In this document: piece after piece, positions 47,923-57,041 of the stretch
How positions within the stretch are numbered: the stretch's first letter is position 1
Layout of the letters: each line of letters opens with the position of its first letter
NCBI GenBank assembly: GCA_020633555.1
Contig: JACKDL010000013.1
Location: 1-64,000 of the forward strand
From: Myxococcales bacterium
GTDB taxonomy: Bacteria > Myxococcota_A > Bradymonadia > UBA7976 > UBA1532
Reading direction: 5' to 3'
DNA length: 64,000 nt
Position numbers and translations under genes: made by a program
Notes under the pieces: model-generated
The model's input: only the letters and a program-made list of their open reading frames with translations
What the model was told of the DNA's origin: nothing
Databases searched by the model: none

Positions 47923-50772
47923 TCAGCGAGCCGGGTGGGTGAGCACCTCGGGCGCCTTGGTGCGGAAGCGACGGTCCACGTCGTCGAGCATGTCGAGCAG
48001 CATCGCCTCGTAGTCCGGGCCCCCGGGCTCGCCGCTGCGGGCCGCCACGTGGGTGGTGTAGAAGCTGCCCCGCTTGCACTCGGCCTCGTCATCCAGGGTC
48101 GGATCGCCCATGCAGCCGCCGTCCTCCAGATCCACCGCGCCGTCCAGATCGTTGTCGACCCCGTCGGCGCAGCGCGTGGGGCGGCTGCCGTCCTCGGCGG
48201 GCGTGTCGCCGCGGCGGCACTCCGGATCAGGGGGACCGCAGTCGGCCCACTCGGCGGGGCAGCACCAGGCGCCATCGCCTGCGGGCCGGCAGGCGTAGCC
48301 CTCGGCGCAGGCATCGAGCCCGTCGCCGCAGGGCCGGCGGGCCTCGGCGGCCGCGTCCAGGGCCCCGTCGCCGTCGTTGTCGACGCCGTCGTTGCACTGG
48401 CGCAGGGCGCTGCGCCCGCAGGAGCCGTCGGGGTACACCAGGATCGCCTTCTGCCAGGCGCCGCGGGTCATGGCGCCCGCCAGCAGGGCCCCGGCCACGG
48501 GCAGGTCGTCGGGTCGCTGGCCATAGCCGTGCAGGAGCAGGGTCACCGGGTAGCGGCGCTCGGCGTTCTCGGCCTCGTCGTACCCGGGGGGCAGGGTGAC
48601 CACGTAGTGGGCCTTGCGGCCGGTGCGCGGGGAGTCGAAGACGATGTCCTCGGAGCGGGTTCGGCCCCCCGGGGATGGGGTGTAGTCGCCGTCGGGCCAG
48701 CGGTTGTGCACCCAGTCGAACATGGTCATGAAGCGGTTCAAGGTCTGATCGGCGCTGCCTACGTGGGCGCCGTCGCCGCCGGCGATGGTCTCGGGGCTCG
48801 CGTTCGGATCCCCGTAGGCCAGCACCACCGCCTCGCCCGCCTGGCCGAAGGGATCTCGCGCGTTGGGGTTGGGCAGGAAGGCCAGGGCGCTCCCGCTGGG
48901 CAGCAACGCCGGGAAGTCGCGGTACAGGCGCACGTTCAGGCCGGTGGCCTGGAGCCGGGCGCCCATGTGCACCGACGCCAGCCCGAAGTTGAAGATGTCG
49001 CGGATGCCCCCATCGAGCCACAGGTCGACCCGGTCCCGGGCCTCGGGGGGCAGCGCGGCCCAGGCGAGGCCGGGGGTGCGATCCCAGAAGGTGTCCAGGT
49101 TTGGGTTGGGGTCGAAGCGGCCGTTGCCCTCGCCCAGGTCATAGCCGGCGGGGCTCTGCGGGGTGTCGGGCACCCCGTCGATGCCCACGTCGTCAAAGGG
49201 CTCGCCGCCCCCTCCGCACGGGCCCTCGCCGTCGCGCATGCCGTTGCCCTCGGTGCCAGCGCCGTTGCGGTACCAATGGTAGTCGTCGCCGGCCGGATCC
49301 GGGTTGGTCACCGGGTCGTAGCCCGGCTCCTCGGGGGAGGGGATGCCGTCGCAGCCCACGTCGGCGTAGGGCTCGCCCAGGTTGCGGATCACCGGCTCCA
49401 TGGCGTCCCGGCGGCCGTTGCCGTTCAGATCGACGGCCAGCATGATCTCGGTGGGCTTCAGGCGCGGCGCGGCGGGATCCAGCACCCCCAGCGGCTCGCC
49501 GTCCTCGCCCTCGCAGTACGCGATGACCGGCAGCGCCCCGTCGGGGTTGTACTCGTCGTCGTAGAAGCCCTGGGCGATGACGTGTGGGGCCGGCGTGCCC
49601 TCGGGGCAGACGCCGGCGGGGCAGGCCTGGTCACAGACACAGGGCCGCCCCAGAGCGCGCTGCGCGGCGCAGTGGGCGGCGCGCTCGGCATCGGCGCACT
49701 CCACCAGGCAGCGCCGGGTGGGATCCTGCCGCAGCCGCTCTGCGGGCAGTCTGGGCGCCCGGTAGGGGCTCTCGGGGTTCCACACCAGCGGGTTGCCGTA
49801 GGCGTAGGCCAGATCCTGGAAGATCTTCACGTACTCGTCCCGATCGAACGAGCCGCCGTTGTTGGCGTAGAACCAGTCGTTGTAGGTGGAGGGGTGTTCC
49901 CACGGGTGGCTCACGGGGGGCGGCGCGCACGCGGCCCCCAGCTCGCCCTCGCCGGTGGCGCAGAAGCCGCTCAGCAGCCGCCCCGTGATGTACTGCAGCA
50001 GGTACGGCCAGTCCACCGGCCCGCCCAGCCCGCCCACGAAGTCGAACTGCTCGTGGTACTTCACGCCCAGGTACGCGGCGGCGCCGCCGCCCATGCTCAC
50101 CCCCGTGATGGCCCGGAACGTGTACCGGCGGGGCGTGGGCTCGCCCGCGCCCTCACGGTGGGCCACCTGGAAGGTCCCCAGGCCGGGCGAGGCGAAGCCG
50201 AAGGCCCCCGCCGCCAGGTCGATGGCAGGATCCATCACCATCGGCTCGCGCACATGGGCGCTGTCATCGGGCCGCCAGAACAGGCGCAGGTGGTTGGGCC
50301 CCACCGACGGGGCCAGGGGCGCCAGAGGCAGGGCGATCCGGGCGGGCTCGGCCAACGCCACCGGCCCCGGGCCCGCGATGCGCACGGCCGGGCTGGCGGC
50401 GACCCACCCGTCGGGGGCAAGGCGCGCGTCGCAGTCGATGGTGATCGTGACAGGCGTGGTGACACTTTGGGGAAGCACCTCGATGGCCGCCCCCGTCAGC
50501 AAGCCCTCGCCGGCCGCCACGCGGGCCCCCGCTGGGGCCAGCGTGCCGGTGGTGGGGGTGCAGGGGGGTGGACCTGCGTCGACGACCGCGTCGGGACCCG
50601 CGTCCGGGGCTGCGTCTGGGGGCCCACCCCCGTCTGGGGCGGCGTCTGCGGGCCCGGCCTCGGGCCCACGATCGGCCGCGGGTTCGGCCGTCGGGTCGTC
50701 GTCGCAGCCCGCTGCGGCGGCGAAGGCGAGCAGGGTGAGCAGGGCGAGAAGGGGTAGACGGCGCGCGGGCAA
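47923..50772 (-). CDS. Large lipoprotein with an esterase (alpha/beta-hydrolase) domain in apparently permuted order
   Basis: The 949-residue protein has a lipobox (LLAFAAAAGC), an Asp/Pro-rich linker and a ZU5-like beta domain (about 60-205). It then has GVSMGGGAAAYLG (about residue 223), the nucleophile elbow of an esterase D/PHB-depolymerase-type hydrolase. A His candidate is in GAHVG (about 670). The part that normally comes first, HYVVTLPPGYDE and TLLLHGYGQRPDD (oxyanion side, about 730-755), stands at the end, followed by GSFYTTH (about 900). A Cys-rich insert with CNDGVDNDGDG loops lies between. TTG 50772 has AGGAG 7 bases upstream. Confidence 0.68.
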   Translation of the reverse strand: MPARRLPLLALLTLLAFAAAAGCDDDPTAEPAADRGPEAGPADAAPDGGGPPDAAPDAGPDAVVDAGPPPCTPTTGTLAPAGARVAAGEGLLTGAAIEVLPQSVTTPVTITIDCDARLAPDGWVAASPAVRIAGPGPVALAEPARIALPLAPLAPSVGPNHLRLFWRPDDSAHVREPMVMDPAIDLAAGAFGFASPGLGTFQVAHREGAGEPTPRRYTFRAITGVSMGGGAAAYLGVKYHEQFDFVGGLGGPVDWPYLLQYITGRLLSGFCATGEGELGAACAPPPVSHPWEHPSTYNDWFYANNGGSFDRDEYVKIFQDLAYAYGNPLVWNPESPYRAPRLPAERLRQDPTRRCLVECADAERAAHCAAQRALGRPCVCDQACPAGVCPEGTPAPHVIAQGFYDDEYNPDGALPVIAYCEGEDGEPLGVLDPAAPRLKPTEIMLAVDLNGNGRRDAMEPVIRNLGEPYADVGCDGIPSPEEPGYDPVTNPDPAGDDYHWYRNGAGTEGNGMRDGEGPCGGGGEPFDDVGIDGVPDTPQSPAGYDLGEGNGRFDPNPNLDTFWDRTPGLAWAALPPEARDRVDLWLDGGIRDIFNFGLASVHMGARLQATGLNVRLYRDFPALLPSGSALAFLPNPNARDPFGQAGEAVVLAYGDPNASPETIAGGDGAHVGSADQTLNRFMTMFDWVHNRWPDGDYTPSPGGRTRSEDIVFDSPRTGRKAHYVVTLPPGYDEAENAERRYPVTLLLHGYGQRPDDLPVAGALLAGAMTRGAWQKAILVYPDGSCGRSALRQCNDGVDNDGDGALDAAAEARRPCGDGLDACAEGYACRPAGDGAWCCPAEWADCGPPDPECRRGDTPAEDGSRPTRCADGVDNDLDGAVDLEDGGCMGDPTLDDEAECKRGSFYTTHVAARSGEPGGPDYEAMLLDMLDDVDRRFRTKAPEVLTHPAR

Positions 50773-50856
50773 GGGTGTCTCCTGGCGGCGTTCGGCCCAA
50801 CAGGGATAAGGGACGAAGGCCATCGGCCTCAAGCACGGCGCGTCGGGAGATCACCC

Positions 50857-51519
50857 ATGGACATCAACCTGCTGTTCTTCGCCGCGGCCCGGGAGCGGGC
50901 GGGCACCGGGCAGGCGCGGCTGAGCCTCCCCGACGGGGCCACCCTCGCCGACGCCATCGCGGCCGCCGGCGCCCGCTGGCCGGCGCTGGTCCCTCTGTGG
51001 CCGCACGTGCGATTTGCGGTGGACGAGGCCTTCGTGGCCGACCGTGGCACGCCCCTCGGCGCGGACAGCACCGTGGCGGTCATCCCGCCGGTGTCGGGGG
51101 GCCACCCGCGGGTGGCGCTCACCCACGAGCCCCTGGACCCCCGCGCCGTCGAGCGCCTGGTGGCGGGGCCCGACCGGGGGGGCCTGGTGACGTTCACGGG
51201 CACCGTGCGCGACCACACCGGCGATCACGGGGTGGTGCGGCTGGAGTACGAAGCCTATGAGCCCATGGCGGTGAAGGTCCTGGCGGACATCGTCACCCGG
51301 GTCGAGGCGCGCTGGCCGGCCACCACGGCGGCCGTACACCATCGGCTGGGCGTGCTGGCGGTGGGCGAGGCGGCGGTGGTCCTGGCGGTCTCGGCACCTC
51401 ACCGTGCCGACGCCTTCGCCGCGTGCCAGGCGCTCATCGACGAGCTGAAGGCCGACGTGCCCATCTTCAAGAAGGAGGTCCGCGGCGACGGCTCGGTCTG
51501 GGTGGGGCTGGGACCCTGA
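50857..51519 (+). CDS. moaX: MoaD-MoaE fusion (molybdopterin synthase, MoaX type)
   Basis: Molybdopterin synthase puts the dithiolene sulfur on precursor Z. The 220-residue protein joins MoaD (residues 1-82, ending PPVSGG) to MoaE (about 85-220). MoaE shows TFTGTVRDHTGDHGV, LEYEAYEPMA, HHRLGVLAVGEA and the active-site lysines in PIFKKEV. The GG needed for thiocarboxylation sits inside the fusion, not at a free C-terminus, so cleavage after Gly82 would be required. A comparable MoaX fusion is known in Mycobacterium tuberculosis. No other moa gene is in the window. Confidence 0.9.
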   Translation: MDINLLFFAAARERAGTGQARLSLPDGATLADAIAAAGARWPALVPLWPHVRFAVDEAFVADRGTPLGADSTVAVIPPVSGGHPRVALTHEPLDPRAVERLVAGPDRGGLVTFTGTVRDHTGDHGVVRLEYEAYEPMAVKVLADIVTRVEARWPATTAAVHHRLGVLAVGEAAVVLAVSAPHRADAFAACQALIDELKADVPIFKKEVRGDGSVWVGLGP

Positions 51520-51543
51520 CCAGAAACCCCCCCGAGGGTCGTT

Positions 51544-51571
51544 TTGCAAGTGGTGCTTGGTGTGCTAAATA
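51544..51571 (+). promoter_or_regulatory. Candidate promoter for the basic-tail secreted protein
   Basis: TTGCAA (51544-51549) and TAAATA (51566-51571) are 16 bases apart in one of the most AT-rich spots of the window. Confidence 0.4.
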
Positions 51572-51604
51572 AATGGGGCCGAACCAATTGTGGAGACTGC
51601 CCCC

Positions 51605-52186
51605 TTGCCGATCGTACTCAGCGCCTTCGTCCTCGCCCTCCTGTCGCCCGATGTCACCCCGAGCCTGCCCGCCGCGGACGGCGAGGTGACGGATTGCCCC
51701 CGCGTCTTCGGGTCGCCCGCCTACAAGCGCAAGCTGACCAAGCGGCGCAAGCGCCTGCTCGACGACGTGGATCCCAACGGCGACATCGTCGACATCGCCC
51801 ACTCCACCGACTGGAGGCGGCCCTTCTACCTGGAGTTCACCGGGGTGGAGCTGCTGGCGGCCGAGGGCGACGAGGGGGCGGCGTTCCGCGTGGACGACGC
51901 GCTGGCCGATCTGGACTGCGAGCCGGGGGTCTACCACCTGGAGGTGGACGACAGCCTGGGCGACGACACGGCCATCCTCGCGGTGCTGGATGACGTGGTG
52001 CTGGTGGAGTTCAAGGGGCAGCTCGGCTACCTGGCCACCGATGACGCCGAGATCCCCACCTGGCGCATGATCTGGCTCGCGCCGTGGCGCATCATCCGAC
52101 GGCGCGAGACGGGCGTGTCCCGCAGCACCATGCCCAGCCGCAGCCGCAGCCGGGCGCGGAACAACCGCTCACGCCGTCGTCGCTAG
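51605..52186 (+). CDS. Secreted protein with strongly basic C-terminal tail
   Basis: The 193-residue product begins with a hydrophobic signal-like stretch (LPIVLSAFVLALLSP). The middle is acidic (DDVDPNGDIVDIAHS, VDDALADLDCEPGVYHLEVD). The last about 30 residues are Arg/Ser-rich (SRSRSRARNNRSRRRR), a nucleic-acid-binding-like or ionic-anchor-like tail. I do not recognise a family. TTG 51605 is used because TGGAG lies upstream; GTG 51590 is an alternative. A candidate promoter stands at 51544-51571. Confidence 0.55.
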   Translation: MPIVLSAFVLALLSPDVTPSLPAADGEVTDCPRVFGSPAYKRKLTKRRKRLLDDVDPNGDIVDIAHSTDWRRPFYLEFTGVELLAAEGDEGAAFRVDDALADLDCEPGVYHLEVDDSLGDDTAILAVLDDVVLVEFKGQLGYLATDDAEIPTWRMIWLAPWRIIRRRETGVSRSTMPSRSRSRARNNRSRRRR

Positions 52187-52243
52187 CCGGCTGCTTTTTC
52201 AGAGCCTGCCGGCCCCGCGTGAGGGCGGTACGGCCCGCAGCCC

Positions 52244-53545
52244 CTACTCGTCGTCGGCGCGTCCGCCCAGCCGGCGGGCCACCGCGTGGCGCACCGCCCG
52301 GCGCATGGCCTTGTCGCTGGGGCCCACCACGCCCACCACGGGGGGGTGAGCGAGGATCCGGCGGCCTGCCGCGGCGATCTGCTCTGAGGTCACCGCCTGC
52401 ACCGCCTCGATCCAGGCCTTCGGGCTGGGCGGGTTGGGCCGCCCCAGGCGCGGCAGGCCGTGCAGATCCGGGAGCTGCAGCAGGTTCTCGGCCTGGGTCC
52501 GCACCGCCCACGCGGCCCGGAACCGCGCTCGCTCCAGCTCGGCCCCCTGGGGGGGCTCGTCCACCATGCCCTGCAGGATGTCGAAGGCCGCCTCCACGAA
52601 GCGCAGCACCTTGCCCGGGCTGACGTGGGCGCCGATCTCCAGCGCCCCCACGTCGTCGTACTTCTCCCACACGCCCCACTGCTCGTAGGCGAGGCCCAGA
52701 TCGCTGCCCAACTTGCGGTGCAGCCGGCTGGCGAGCCCGTCATCGAGCGCGCGCATCAGCAGCTCGAAGGCGGGGGCGTCGGGATCGTGGCCGCCAGGGG
52801 CCCACCAGGCCATCCGGCAGTCGCACTGGCTGCGGCCGTCGTCCACCAGGATGAACTGGGGCCGGTCGGGGGGCGGCGGCGCCGGGGCCGTGGCGGGCAC
52901 CTCGCCGGCCGGCAGGGCCATGAAGGGCTCGGCGGCCTTGGCCAGCGTCTCCAGGGGCAGGGGACCCGCCACCGTCAGCACCATGTTCCCGGCCCGGTAG
53001 TAGGTCTCGTGGTGCCGGCGCAGATCCTCCAGGGTGAAGCGCTCGATGTTGGGCAGGAAGCCGATGATGCTCCGACCCAGCCCGTGATCGGGCCACAGCG
53101 CCCGCCGAGCCAGGGCTTCGCAGTCCACCAGCCGCCCCTTCTCGTCGTACTCGTCGAGCGCCTCCTCGAGGATCACCGCGCGCTCGGTGTCCAGCCCCGT
53201 GAAGCGCGGCGCGCGCACCAGCTCGGCCAGCAGCTCCGCGGAGGTCTGCAGGTGACGCGGATCCATCCAGTGCTCCAGCCGGGTCGAGGCCCGGCCGGTG
53301 CTGGCGTCGAAGGCGGCGCCCATGGCCTCAGCGGCGGCGTCCACCTCGGCCACCGTCGGGTGCGAGGGGGAGCCGTGGAAGACCAGGTGTTCGAGGACGT
53401 GGCTCAGCCCCGAGTCCTGGACGCTCTCGTGGCGGGAGCCCACGCCGACGTCCAACGCGATCAAGGCCGTCTGCCCGGAGTCCCGGGGCAGCAGCACCAC
53501 CGTCAGCCCGTTGGGGGCCGTCTGCACATGCGGTGTTTCGAGCAT
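52244..53545 (-). CDS. M16 family zinc peptidase-like protein
   Basis: The 433-residue protein has the inverted zinc motif HVLEHLVFHG (HxxEH) and the distal Glu in AVILEEALDEYDE, so the N-terminal M16 domain should be active. An M16C-like second domain follows (about 165-433), with RPQFILVDDGRSQ as in other family members. It has no signal peptide and is cytoplasmic. Family members process peptides such as PQQ precursors or signal peptides. ATG 53545 is used. It is divergent from the small membrane gene at 53639. Confidence 0.84.
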   Translation of the reverse strand: MLETPHVQTAPNGLTVVLLPRDSGQTALIALDVGVGSRHESVQDSGLSHVLEHLVFHGSPSHPTVAEVDAAAEAMGAAFDASTGRASTRLEHWMDPRHLQTSAELLAELVRAPRFTGLDTERAVILEEALDEYDEKGRLVDCEALARRALWPDHGLGRSIIGFLPNIERFTLEDLRRHHETYYRAGNMVLTVAGPLPLETLAKAAEPFMALPAGEVPATAPAPPPPDRPQFILVDDGRSQCDCRMAWWAPGGHDPDAPAFELLMRALDDGLASRLHRKLGSDLGLAYEQWGVWEKYDDVGALEIGAHVSPGKVLRFVEAAFDILQGMVDEPPQGAELERARFRAAWAVRTQAENLLQLPDLHGLPRLGRPNPPSPKAWIEAVQAVTSEQIAAAGRRILAHPPVVGVVGPSDKAMRRAVRHAVARRLGGRADDE

Positions 53546-53573
53546 GGCCGAAGCATCCAACCGTGCAACGGCT

Positions 53574-53601
53574 TTGACAACCGGGAATGACCGTGTAGTA
53601 A
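53574..53601 (+). promoter_or_regulatory. Sigma-70 promoter of the 50-residue membrane protein
   Basis: A perfect TTGACA (53574-53579) and TAGTAA (53596-53601) have a 16-base spacer, about 38 bases before the ATG at 53639. Confidence 0.65.
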
Positions 53602-53638
53602 TCGGTCGCACAGGTGCCCACATGTAGGAGGTTGAGGG

Positions 53639-53791
53639 ATGAAGGCTCTGGCGATCTTCGGTGGCGCGGCGGTTCTGACGGCCGGCCTGGTGGGCGGGAG
53701 CACCGCCATCATCATCGGCAACCTCGGTCTCGTGGGTGCGGCGGCGGCGCTGTTCATCGGCACGTTGACCCTCGAGAAGGCCCCGCGCTGA
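53639..53791 (+). CDS. Small membrane protein (50 residues)
   Basis: MKALAIFGGAAVLTAGLVGG begins a 50-residue protein with two hydrophobic stretches (about 4-19 and 22-43) and a charged end (EKAPR). AGGAGG stands 7 bases before the ATG, and a TTGACA promoter is about 38 bases before the start. These signals make a real gene likely even though it is short and lacks homologues I know. Two transmembrane helices in a Gly/Ala-rich peptide could suit a membrane-modulating role. Confidence 0.72.
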   Translation: MKALAIFGGAAVLTAGLVGGSTAIIIGNLGLVGAAAALFIGTLTLEKAPR

Positions 53792-53827
53792 CCGCCCGGG
53801 CGGCCCCTCCGGGCCCCGGCGTGCCCC

Positions 53828-53856
53828 TTGTGATTTCTTCCATAACCCCGTAGGGT
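53828..53856 (+). promoter_or_regulatory. Candidate promoter for the RelA/SpoT-like gene
   Basis: TTGTGA (53828-53833) and TAGGGT (53851-53856) have a 17-base spacer, 30 bases before the ATG at 53887. Two GC-rich palindromes (53792-53803 and near 53802-53815) stand between it and the small membrane gene and may separate the transcripts. Confidence 0.4.
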
Positions 53857-53886
53857 CCGGCGTCTTTTTCGCCAGGCGGGGCGCGG

Positions 53887-54948
53887 ATGCGGTCGGACAG
53901 CCTGTCCATTCACGCAGGGGGGCTGGTCCAGCGCTTGCTGCCCTTCGGGCTCCAGGATGTGGAGCAGGTGCGGCTGGTGCTGACGGGCGACTCGGCCCTG
54001 GACTGGCGCCAGCTCGCCTACCGCGACATGGATCACGTGGATCAGCTCCTGCGGCTGGTGGGCTTGAACCCCGACGATCCCGACGACTTCGTGCGGCTGG
54101 TGGCGGTCCATCGCCGGGCCATCGCGTACCTCGAGGAGCACTTCGCGCTCGAGCTCCACCCCGCGGTTCTCAACCCCCACGACCCCCGCGAACTGCTGCT
54201 GCTGGCGAGCCGCCCCGGGCCCGCGCAGTCCCACGCCTGCATGGCCCTCAAGGTGATGCACGTGGTCCACCACGTGGCGGGCCGCGAGCTGCTGTTCCGC
54301 CTGCCGGTGGCCATGAACGAGCTGTTCCACCGCATCGAGACGCGGGTCTACGACACGGTGGACGGCATGAAGGCGGCGGGGGTGCGCATCGCCGAGCTGG
54401 CGGCCAGCCGGAAGACGGCGGACTCGGTGCTGACCAAGCTGCTGTCTCGCTCCGACAGCCTGGCGGCCGAGGTCTACGACCGGCTGCGGTTCCGGCTGGT
54501 CACCGAGAGCCTGGATGACGCCTTCAGCGCCCTGGTCTACCTGACGCGGCACCTGCTGCCCTTCAACTACGTGGTGCCCGGGGAGTCGCGCAACGACCTC
54601 GTCGATCTGCCACGGGTCCTGGAGCGCGACCCTCGCCTGAGCGGCATCGGCGCGCTCCTGCAGGCCGTGGGGCGGGGCGCCGCCAGCCGGCACCGGCACA
54701 ACCTGTTCAGCGGATCCGGCTTCCGGATGATCAACTTCGTCGCCGACGTGCCCGTGCGGGTGGACGACCTGGTGGCCCGGGTGCCGGACCACCGGATCAG
54801 CAACGGGGCGGTGGTGTTCCTGCTCACCGAGTTCCAGGTGATGGACGTGGCGACCGCGGCCAGCAACACCCTGGGTGAGAACAACCACGAGGCCTACAAG
54901 GCGCGGCAGTACCAGCGGGTGCTGGAGCGGCTGGAGCCGTTGCCGTAG
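53887..54948 (+). CDS. RelA/SpoT-like nucleotidyltransferase-related protein (TIGR04552-type)
   Basis: The 353-residue protein is one of a deltaproteobacterial group (I recall TIGR04552). Its second half reads like a (p)ppGpp synthetase core: SRSDSLAAEVYDRLRFRLVT, then SLDDAFSALVYLTRH (about 197-222). Next come SRNDLVDLP (like RFKDY), FRMINFVADVPVRVDD, and TEFQVMDVAT (about 314; like EIQIRT). It ends with ENNHEAYKARQY, where synthetases have the AxHWxYK region. The N-terminal half (about 1-120) is helical and unassigned. The key active-site residues are not all conserved. Synthetase activity is an open question. Confidence 0.5.
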   Translation: MRSDSLSIHAGGLVQRLLPFGLQDVEQVRLVLTGDSALDWRQLAYRDMDHVDQLLRLVGLNPDDPDDFVRLVAVHRRAIAYLEEHFALELHPAVLNPHDPRELLLLASRPGPAQSHACMALKVMHVVHHVAGRELLFRLPVAMNELFHRIETRVYDTVDGMKAAGVRIAELAASRKTADSVLTKLLSRSDSLAAEVYDRLRFRLVTESLDDAFSALVYLTRHLLPFNYVVPGESRNDLVDLPRVLERDPRLSGIGALLQAVGRGAASRHRHNLFSGSGFRMINFVADVPVRVDDLVARVPDHRISNGAVVFLLTEFQVMDVATAASNTLGENNHEAYKARQYQRVLERLEPLP

Positions 54949-54961
54949 CGGGCCGGCTGCG

Positions 54962-56926
<1,965 letters not shown>

Positions 56927-57041
56927 GCGGTCCCAAACTCCTCGGGGGTGTCCTCAGTGAGTCCCCAGCGGCTGCCCTTCAGCGGGTGCGGGGCACTCTA
57001 GCATGGCCCAACACGGCTTTGGACCTCCAGAAGCGCAGCGA

